From the NCBI GenBank assembly GCA_018969165.1, contig JAGWYX010000351.1, positions 1-5,258 on the forward strand: 5,258 bases of DNA, given 5' to 3'. The stretch is from Verrucomicrobiota bacterium. GTDB taxonomy: Bacteria; Verrucomicrobiota; Verrucomicrobiia; Limisphaerales; JAGWYX01. The translations under genes and the position numbers were made by a program. Below the pieces are notes generated by a model. It was given only the letters and a program-made list of their open reading frames with translations. It was not told the origin of the DNA and made no database searches. This document shows, one piece after another, positions 1 through 5,258 of the stretch (within the stretch, counting starts at the first letter, position 1; every line of letters starts with the position of its first letter).

Positions 1-1587
1 GCCACGCCCGGACTCTTCCGCGGTTTTGTCGCCCTCGTGTCTGCGACGAACCCACCCGCGGCGGGGCAATCCTCGGCTTTCCCCACCCTGCCGGCGCGCA
101 ACGGCGATTCGGTCTGGGCAGAGTTCTTTGCTGCCTCCACCAACCTGCTCGCCCGAGCCACCGCCACGGTTGACACCCTCCCGCCTGCCCTCACCAACGT
201 CACCGCCACACCCGATTACCAAGACGCCGCCATCAGTTGGGACACCTCCAAACTCACCGACGCCCTCGTCCAGTTCGGCGAATCTACTTTCCTCGGGCGC
301 ACCGCATACCAATTTGAAAGCACCACCAGCCACACGGTGATCGTCCCCGGCCTCCAACCCGATCGCCTCTACTATTTCCAGGTCGTCAGCCGCGACGCCG
401 CCGGGAACACCGCCGTGGACAACAACCAGGGCAGACTCTTCACGTTCCACACCTTGAAACCGCTGGGCGTGCCCTGGAGCGATAACCTCGACCACGGGGC
501 GACCAACTGGTCCGTCCAGAATGGCGACACCACCGGCGCCGCCAGCGCCGCCACCTGGCAACTGGGCGTGCCCAATAACGGCCTGGAAACCACCGCCCAT
601 TCCCCACCCGACGCCTGGGGCAGCAACCTCAACGGCACCCCCATCGACGCTGCCGACACCGCCTTGATCAGCCCGGCGATCTACCTGGCCGGCGGCACCC
701 AAGCCACCCTCCGCTTCTGGCAGAGCTACGATTTCACCTCCAGCTCCGACTCCGTCATCTTCGAGGATGGTGGGCTTTTCGTTTCTACCAACGCCGGGGG
801 CTCGTGGGACCAACTCGCCGATTACACCGATGCCACCGCCGGCTGGCAACCGGCCGAGTTCGACCTGACTCCTTACCTCGGCCAGGTCGTCTGGTTCGAG
901 TGGCATTACGAGTTCTTCGCCATCGACACGTTGCCCAGACCCGGCTGGCTCATCGACGATATCTCGATCACCGTCACCAACGCCGTGCTCGGCACCCTTC
1001 AAATCACCAACAACCTCGCCCAGGCCCAATTCACCATTGCCGGCCCAATCAGCCAGACTGGCGAGGGCTGGTCTCTGACCCTCAGCAACGCACCCGTCGG
1101 CTCCTACGTCGTCACTTTCGGCGACGTGCCCTATTACCAGACTCCGCCGCCGCAAACCAATACCCTCACCGCCAACAGCGTCCTGGCCTTCACCGGCAAC
1201 TACACCTTCGCCGACACCAACCACAACGGCATCCCCGATGCCTGGGAACTCCAGTACTTCGGGACCGTCTCGCCCAACCGCACGATCACCACCGATACCG
1301 ACGGCGACGGCATGACCGATTACGCCGAATTCATCGCCGGCACCAACCCGACCAACGCCCTCTCCTACCTGTCCCTCGACCCGCCGGAACGGCTGGTCAA
1401 CGGCACCCTGCGCCTTGACTGGGCCGCCGTCCCTGGCCGCGCCTACCAACTCCAGGGCAGCACCAACCTCCTCGATTGGAATGCTTACTCGGACTGGACG
1501 CGTGCCGCGACCAATCTCGGCTCCGTCACCCTGCCAACCCTCGATCCCGCCGTGCCCTGCTTTTTCCGACTCGAGGTCCGCCCGTGA
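1..1587 (+). CDS. C-terminal part of a large secreted multidomain protein (FN3, jelly-roll-like, calcium-loop and terminal modules), 5' truncated
   Basis: The frame is open from base 1 to the TGA at 1585-1587, giving 528 visible residues (residue 1 = bases 1-3). The GTG at 37 is internal, because the protein reads smoothly through it. Modules in order: residues 1-58 are the end of a beta-rich repeat finishing in ATATVDT. Residues 60-153 are a fibronectin-III-like domain (ALTNVTATPDYQDAAISWDT, then LQPDRLYYFQVVSRDAAGN). Residues 158-325 resemble the MAM/jelly-roll domains attached to secreted peptidases (LRFWQSYDF, LFVSTNAGGSWDQL, then WLIDDISITV). Residues 327-403 are a PEGA-like beta segment. 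Residues 405-451 hold two thrombospondin-3-like Asp-rich loops (DTNHNGIPDAWE and DTDGDGMTDYAEF), probably calcium-binding. Residues 455-528 are a terminal module common in verrucomicrobial exported proteins, possibly involved in sorting or adhesion. Any catalytic head lies outside the window; similar tails occur on subtilisin-like (S8) proteases, but that is only inference. There is one cysteine (near the C-terminus) and only two lysines. Exported location is likely; the substrate is unknown. Confidence 0.85.
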   Translation, partial: ATPGLFRGFVALVSATNPPAAGQSSAFPTLPARNGDSVWAEFFAASTNLLARATATVDTLPPALTNVTATPDYQDAAISWDTSKLTDALVQFGESTFLGRTAYQFESTTSHTVIVPGLQPDRLYYFQVVSRDAAGNTAVDNNQGRLFTFHTLKPLGVPWSDNLDHGATNWSVQNGDTTGAASAATWQLGVPNNGLETTAHSPPDAWGSNLNGTPIDAADTALISPAIYLAGGTQATLRFWQSYDFTSSSDSVIFEDGGLFVSTNAGGSWDQLADYTDATAGWQPAEFDLTPYLGQVVWFEWHYEFFAIDTLPRPGWLIDDISITVTNAVLGTLQITNNLAQAQFTIAGPISQTGEGWSLTLSNAPVGSYVVTFGDVPYYQTPPPQTNTLTANSVLAFTGNYTFADTNHNGIPDAWELQYFGTVSPNRTITTDTDGDGMTDYAEFIAGTNPTNALSYLSLDPPERLVNGTLRLDWAAVPGRAYQLQGSTNLLDWNAYSDWTRAATNLGSVTLPTLDPAVPCFFRLEVRP

Positions 1588-1640
1588 ACCCTCAACGCCT
1601 TCCCGCGATGGTCGGAGGTTCTCGGCTGCAAACTAGTGGA

Positions 1641-1672
1641 CAACCTTTTGTCGCACGTACGACAAAAGGTTG
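1641..1672. repeat. Perfect 13-bp inverted repeat with 6-base centre (candidate hairpin or operator)
   Basis: The left arm CAACCTTTTGTCG (1641-1653) is matched exactly by its reverse complement CGACAAAAGGTTG (1660-1672). The centre is CACGTA, whose inner ACGT is itself palindromic, so only the 1654/1659 pair breaks symmetry across all 32 bases. It sits 53 bases after the stop of the secreted-protein gene and 62 bases before the rluE ATG. No T-run follows it on either strand, so it is not a standard intrinsic terminator. It could be a factor-independent-like or bidirectional transcription end, a binding site for a dimeric regulator, or one copy of a dispersed palindromic repeat. The symmetry is directly visible; the role is not known. 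Confidence 0.85.
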
Positions 1673-1734
1673 CACAACCCCCGCCTGATGAAGGTCTGAA
1701 ATCCGCTTTAACATGCCATCGCCGCTTCGCGCCC

Positions 1735-2313
1735 ATGCTCCTCGCGTTCCACAAACCGTTCGGTGTCCTGTCCCAGTTCACGCCGGACGGATCGCCCAAC
1801 CGCGCGCTCTCCGAGTTCGGCCTCCCGGCGCGGGTCTATCCGCTGGGCCGGCTCGATGCTGACTCCGAGGGACTCCTCCTGCTCAGCGATGAACCGGCGC
1901 TCAATCAGCAGTTGCTGGAACCTCGACGAGGCCATCGCCGTGTCTATTGGGCGCAGATCGAGCACCACCCAACCTACCAGACATTGCTCCAGCTCACCCA
2001 AGGCGTCCGCATCCAGAATCATCGCACGCGCCCCGGCCGCGCCTGGGTGCTCGAACCGCAACCGGACGTGCCCCCGCGCGTGCCGCCGATCCGCTTCCGC
2101 AAAGCGGTGCCCACCTGCTGGATCGCCCTCGAACTCGTCGAAGGAAAGAATCGCCAGGTCCGCCGCATGACCGCCGCCCTCGGGCATCCCACGCTGCGCC
2201 TCATCCGCGTGCGCATCGGGGCATTCGAACTCGGTGCACTGGCGCCCGGGCAATGGCGAATCCTCACCCATGCCGAGCGCGCCCGGGTCTTCGCCTCAGG
2301 AAAGGCGCCCTGA
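1735..2313 (+). CDS. rluE: 23S rRNA pseudouridine synthase, RluE type (RsuA/RluB/RluE family)
   Basis: A complete protein of 192 residues, slightly shorter than E. coli RluE (about 217). The family isomerises a uridine in 23S rRNA to pseudouridine (U2457 in E. coli, in the peptidyl-transferase region) and acts in the cytoplasm. The start is placed at ATG 1735 because the product then opens MLLAFHKPFGVLSQF, matching the usual RluE beginning with no S4 domain. An in-frame GTG at 1636 would translate the upstream palindrome and adds nothing conserved. Visible motifs: KPFGVLSQF near the start; GRLDADSEGLLLLSDE with catalytic Asp41; RVYWAQI; PPIRFRKAVPTCWI, typical of RluE rather than RsuA; and VEGKNRQVRRMTAALGHPTL around residues 135-154. 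The bases before the ATG (CGCTTCGCGCCC) contain no Shine-Dalgarno match, so initiation may be weak or SD-independent. The gene follows the secreted-protein gene after 147 bases and ends 20 bases from convergent mfd. The family is certain; the exact target uridine is inferred from similarity. Confidence 0.92.
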   Translation: MLLAFHKPFGVLSQFTPDGSPNRALSEFGLPARVYPLGRLDADSEGLLLLSDEPALNQQLLEPRRGHRRVYWAQIEHHPTYQTLLQLTQGVRIQNHRTRPGRAWVLEPQPDVPPRVPPIRFRKAVPTCWIALELVEGKNRQVRRMTAALGHPTLRLIRVRIGAFELGALAPGQWRILTHAERARVFASGKAP

Positions 2314-2333
2314 AACCAACTCGCGGTCCATGT

Positions 2334-5258
2334 TCAAGTCCCGACCACCGGCTGAGTCAGAACCAGCCGCCGAATCTCGTTGAGTCGCGCGGCGGGGCTC
2401 GACCGGATTAGCCGCGGGAAGCGGTGGCCTGCCGTGATGAACTCGCCATTCCGGGTCAACATCAACCGATCGTCCTTTGTCTCGAGGGCCGTGATGCCCC
2501 GCTCGCCCGCCAGGAGCCTCAGTTCCGCGACCTTCAACAACCACTCCACGGGTTCCGGCAACGCGCCAAACCGGTCGCGCAGCTCCACGCGTAAAGACCG
2601 GAGCGCCGGCGCCTCAGCCGCCTGCGCCACTTTCCGGTAAACCTCGATCCGCTGGCGCGCCTCCGGAATATACGGCATCGGGATGTAGGCCCCCGGCCGG
2701 CTGGGGGCGTCTTGGACCGTCCGAGCGTCGTCGCTGCCGCCCGAGCCTTGCTCGATGGGTCCCACCGGCAGAAAGTCCAGGTGGACGGTCACCTCGACGC
2801 GGCGTCGGACTTTCTCACCCTTTAGCACGCCGATGCTCTGCTTGAGCAATTGGCAATACAACTCAAAGCCCACCGCCGTGATATGGCCACTCTGCTCGGG
2901 GCCCAGCAGGTTGCCCGCGCCGCGAATCTCCAGGTCGCGCATGGCGATCTTGAACCCGCTGCCCAGGCTCGAATACTGCCGGATCGCGCTGATGCGTTTG
3001 CGGGCGTCACTCAGCAGCCCGGCGTGCCGGGGTAACAGAAAATACGCGTAGGCCTGGTGCTTGTAGCGCCCGACCCGCCCGCGCAACTGGTAAAGATCAC
3101 TCAACCCAAATCGGTCCGCCCGATCAATGATGATCGTGTTCGCGTTCGGAATGTCCAGGCCGCTCTCGATAATCGTCGTCGAAAGCAACACGTCGGCGTC
3201 GCCGTTGACAAACTCAGCCATGACGTCCTCCAGTTCGTCGCTCTCCATCTGGCCGTGGCCGATCGCGATCCGCGCTTCCGGCACCAACAGGCGCAGGCGT
3301 TGCGCCACCGTCGCGATGGTCTCGACCCGGTTGTGGAGGAAAAAAACCTGCCCTTCCCGTCCCAACTCGCGCTGAATCGCCTGACGGATCACCCGCTCGT
3401 CATACGGCGTGACGATGGTCTCGACCGGCAGCCGGTCCTGCGGCGGCGTCTCGATCGTGCTCATGTCCCGCGCCCCGGTCAGCGCCAGGTAAAGCGTGCG
3501 CGGAATCGGCGTGGCGCTCAGCGTCAGGACATCGACCAGTTCCCGGAGCTGTTTCAAGCGTTCCTTGTGGAGGACGCCGAAGCGTTGCTCTTCGTCGATA
3601 ATGACCAGCCCGAGGTTCTTCGCCCCAATGTCCGTCTGAAGCAGTCGGTGCGTGCCGATGACGATGTCCACCGCCCCCGCTGCCAGCTCGGCGATCACGC
3701 CTTTCTGCTCGCGCCGGGTGCGGAATCTCGAGAGCAACTCGATGCGCACCGGGTAATCGGCCATCCGTTCCCGAAACGTGTTGAAGTGCTGCTGCGCCAG
3801 AATCGTCGTCGGCACCAGCAGGGCCACCTGCCTGCCGTCCATCACCGCCTTGAACGCCGCCCGGATCGCCACCTCGGTCTTGCCGAACCCGACGTCGCCG
3901 CAGATCAGGCGGTCCATCGGCCGCGGCTGTTCCATGTCGGTTTTGACCTCGGCGATCGCGCGCGATTGGTCCGGCGTTTCCTCAAAAATGAAGGCGCTCT
4001 CGAATTCCCGTTGCCAGGTCGAGTCCGCCGCGAAGGCGTGGCCGGCACGCGTCGAGCGCATGGCCTGGAGCGCCAGCAACTCACCCGCCAGATCGCGCAC
4101 GGCCCGCTCGGCCTGGGCCTTCGCCTTGGCCCAGCGCGAGCCCCCAAGCGTGTTCAGTGGCGGACGCGCCTTGCCGGCGCCGACGTATTTGCTGACCAAG
4201 TGCGCTTCGGTCACCGGCACATAAAGCTTGGGCGGCGGTTGCTCGGGATCGCTGGAGGCGTATTCGATCACCAAACACTCCGGGCCGGCCACACTCGCCG
4301 CGGCCGGTACTGCCGTTCCCCGGCGCCCCAGGCTGGCTGGCAACGGTTTCAACCCGAGGTAGCGCCCGATCCCGTACTGCAGATGCACCACATAATCCCC
4401 CTCCTCAAGATCGGTGAAGTCGATGTCCAAGGCCGAACGCAGCACCTGGGCGTGCGCCGACTTCAACCGCCGCGGACGCGACACCCGGTAGCGCCCGAAG
4501 ATCTCGGCATCGGTCACCACCACCAGTTTTGCCGCCTCGCAGAGAAAACCGCTGCTCAGCGTCCCCACCGCAACGCTCGGGGCGGCGTCGCCGGCCCCGG
4601 CTGAGCCTGCCGGTGTGCCTGGCCCACCGTCGAACCTGTACTCGCGCCAGATTTCCCGGAACCGATCGCATTCGCCCGTGTTATTGCCGAACACCTGCAC
4701 GGTGAACCCCTGCCGGAGCCACCGGTGCAGTTGCCCGAAAAACTCCCGCCGCTGCGCTTCGGCCACCATGGGTTCCGGTCGCCTCTCCACTCGCGGCCGG
4801 AACGCCTCCAGGTCCGCCAACTCCAACGACATCATCGGCGCCGTGGCGCCCGCGTTTTCTTCATGCCCCGTAGGCCCTTCTCCCCCCGCTTCGCTCAGGG
4901 CAAGGCGGATCATCGCTTTCTCCGCCAGTGCACCGCGGAACTGGTCCCAATCCTCGACCAACGGATCGCCGGCCGGAATTTGCCGGGCATAGGCCCGAGC
5001 TTCCGCGTCCAAGACCTCAGGCTCGCTAAAGAGAAAAATCGACCCGGGCGGCAGATAATCCAGCAAGTTGCCAAACGTCGGGCCCGGCCCTCCCTCGCGC
5101 CGGAGCAGCCCCAGTTCACCTCCCGGCCCCAGGGTGACATGGTCAATCGTCTCCCGCGAGATTTGGGTCAGGGGATCAAAGTGGCGCAACGACTCGAGCT
5201 CGGCGCCGAAGAACTCCAGGCGCACCGGCCACGGACTTGTAAGTGGATACACGTCGAG
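2334..5258 (-). CDS. mfd: Transcription-repair coupling factor Mfd, N-terminus beyond the window
   Basis: Mfd is a DNA translocase that pushes stalled RNA polymerase off damaged DNA and recruits UvrA for nucleotide excision repair. The frame is open at the right edge, so 974 residues are visible (residue 1 = bases 5256-5258). By comparison with E. coli Mfd (1148 residues) roughly 150 are missing. The GTG at 5250-5252 is internal: LDVYPLTSPWPVRLEFFG matches the conserved LDLFP...YRLDFF stretch of the UvrB-like module. Domains: UvrB-like, UvrA-binding part, residues 1 to about 200; domain 3, about 200-260 (VVVTDAEIFGRYR); RNA-polymerase-interacting, CarD-like domain from 283 (LEEGDYVVHLQYGIGRYLG). 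The RecG-like translocase has Walker A GDVGFGKTE at 454-462 (Lys460), DEEQ at 555-558, SATPIPRT at 581-588 and QLRGRVGR at 724-731. The C-terminal TRCF domain runs from about 817, with AYIPMPYIPE at 857-866. All key motifs are intact. Low-complexity insertions occur at about 210-230, 305-326 and 831-856. The gene is convergent with rluE. Identity is certain. Confidence 0.97.
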   Translation of the reverse strand, partial: LDVYPLTSPWPVRLEFFGAELESLRHFDPLTQISRETIDHVTLGPGGELGLLRREGGPGPTFGNLLDYLPPGSIFLFSEPEVLDAEARAYARQIPAGDPLVEDWDQFRGALAEKAMIRLALSEAGGEGPTGHEENAGATAPMMSLELADLEAFRPRVERRPEPMVAEAQRREFFGQLHRWLRQGFTVQVFGNNTGECDRFREIWREYRFDGGPGTPAGSAGAGDAAPSVAVGTLSSGFLCEAAKLVVVTDAEIFGRYRVSRPRRLKSAHAQVLRSALDIDFTDLEEGDYVVHLQYGIGRYLGLKPLPASLGRRGTAVPAAASVAGPECLVIEYASSDPEQPPPKLYVPVTEAHLVSKYVGAGKARPPLNTLGGSRWAKAKAQAERAVRDLAGELLALQAMRSTRAGHAFAADSTWQREFESAFIFEETPDQSRAIAEVKTDMEQPRPMDRLICGDVGFGKTEVAIRAAFKAVMDGRQVALLVPTTILAQQHFNTFRERMADYPVRIELLSRFRTRREQKGVIAELAAGAVDIVIGTHRLLQTDIGAKNLGLVIIDEEQRFGVLHKERLKQLRELVDVLTLSATPIPRTLYLALTGARDMSTIETPPQDRLPVETIVTPYDERVIRQAIQRELGREGQVFFLHNRVETIATVAQRLRLLVPEARIAIGHGQMESDELEDVMAEFVNGDADVLLSTTIIESGLDIPNANTIIIDRADRFGLSDLYQLRGRVGRYKHQAYAYFLLPRHAGLLSDARKRISAIRQYSSLGSGFKIAMRDLEIRGAGNLLGPEQSGHITAVGFELYCQLLKQSIGVLKGEKVRRRVEVTVHLDFLPVGPIEQGSGGSDDARTVQDAPSRPGAYIPMPYIPEARQRIEVYRKVAQAAEAPALRSLRVELRDRFGALPEPVEWLLKVAELRLLAGERGITALETKDDRLMLTRNGEFITAGHRFPRLIRSSPAARLNEIRRLVLTQPVVGT

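Noticed and set aside
37..39. GTG as the true start of the secreted protein
   Set aside because: The frame is open to base 1, the preceding residues (ATPGLFRGFVAL) continue a beta-repeat, and no signal peptide follows the GTG.
804..1418. Plus-strand frame of 204 codons overlapping the secreted-protein gene in another phase
   Set aside because: The product is extremely Arg/His/Pro-rich, typical of an out-of-phase reading of C-rich coding DNA; the overlapped frame carries the recognised domains.
1636..1734. Upstream GTG start extending rluE by 33 residues
   Set aside because: The extension translates the palindrome and has no conserved residues; ATG 1735 gives the normal family N-terminus.
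1708..2271. Minus-strand frame of 187 codons opposite rluE
   Set aside because: It is antisense to a clear pseudouridine synthase with all motifs intact; the product shows no family features.
2296..2313. Weak inverted repeat TCAGG/CCTGA at the end of rluE as a terminator
   Set aside because: Only five pairs with an 8-base loop, partly inside the coding region, and no T-run after it.
3340..3346. Run of seven A (seven T in the mfd sense strand) as a programmed slippage site
   Set aside because: The mfd frame continues intact on both sides through conserved helicase motifs, so no frameshift is needed and no alternative product is evident.
3057..4604. Long plus-strand reading frame (515 codons) opposite mfd
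   Set aside because: It lies wholly antisense to conserved Mfd motifs, and its product is rich in Arg, His and Gln with no recognisable domain, as expected for a shadow frame in high-GC DNA.

Overview
The window looks like chromosomal DNA from a high-GC bacterium of the phylum Verrucomicrobiota, probably near the Pedosphaerales/Limisphaerales. The main clue is the first gene. Its product chains a fibronectin-III module, a jelly-roll-like module, a DTNHNGIPDAWE / DTDGDGMTDYAEF calcium-loop segment and a terminal 'YQLQGSTNLLDW...FFRLEV' module. That combination is very characteristic of secreted proteins in this group. The placement is inferred from protein style only.

Layout. (1) Bases 1-1587, plus strand: the C-terminal 528 residues of a large secreted multidomain protein whose start lies left of the window. 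(2) Bases 1588-1734: a 147-base gap holding one striking element, a perfect 13-bp inverted repeat around a 6-base centre (1641-1672). (3) Bases 1735-2313, plus strand: a complete RluE-type 23S rRNA pseudouridine synthase. (4) Bases 2334-5258, minus strand: the last 974 residues of the transcription-repair coupling factor Mfd, running convergently into rluE with only 20 bases between the stop codons. The Mfd start lies right of the window.

The three genes do not form an obvious pathway. One product is exported, one modifies rRNA, and one couples stalled RNA polymerase to nucleotide excision repair. rluE could be read from the first gene's transcript or from its own promoter in the palindrome-bearing gap; no clear -35/-10 pair or Shine-Dalgarno sequence decides this. 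I see no mobile element, CRISPR array, tRNA, rRNA or defence locus.

The window is mostly ordinary core genome. The points worth a second look are the palindrome, several low-complexity insertions in otherwise well-conserved Mfd domains, and the nearly lysine-free composition of the secreted protein.
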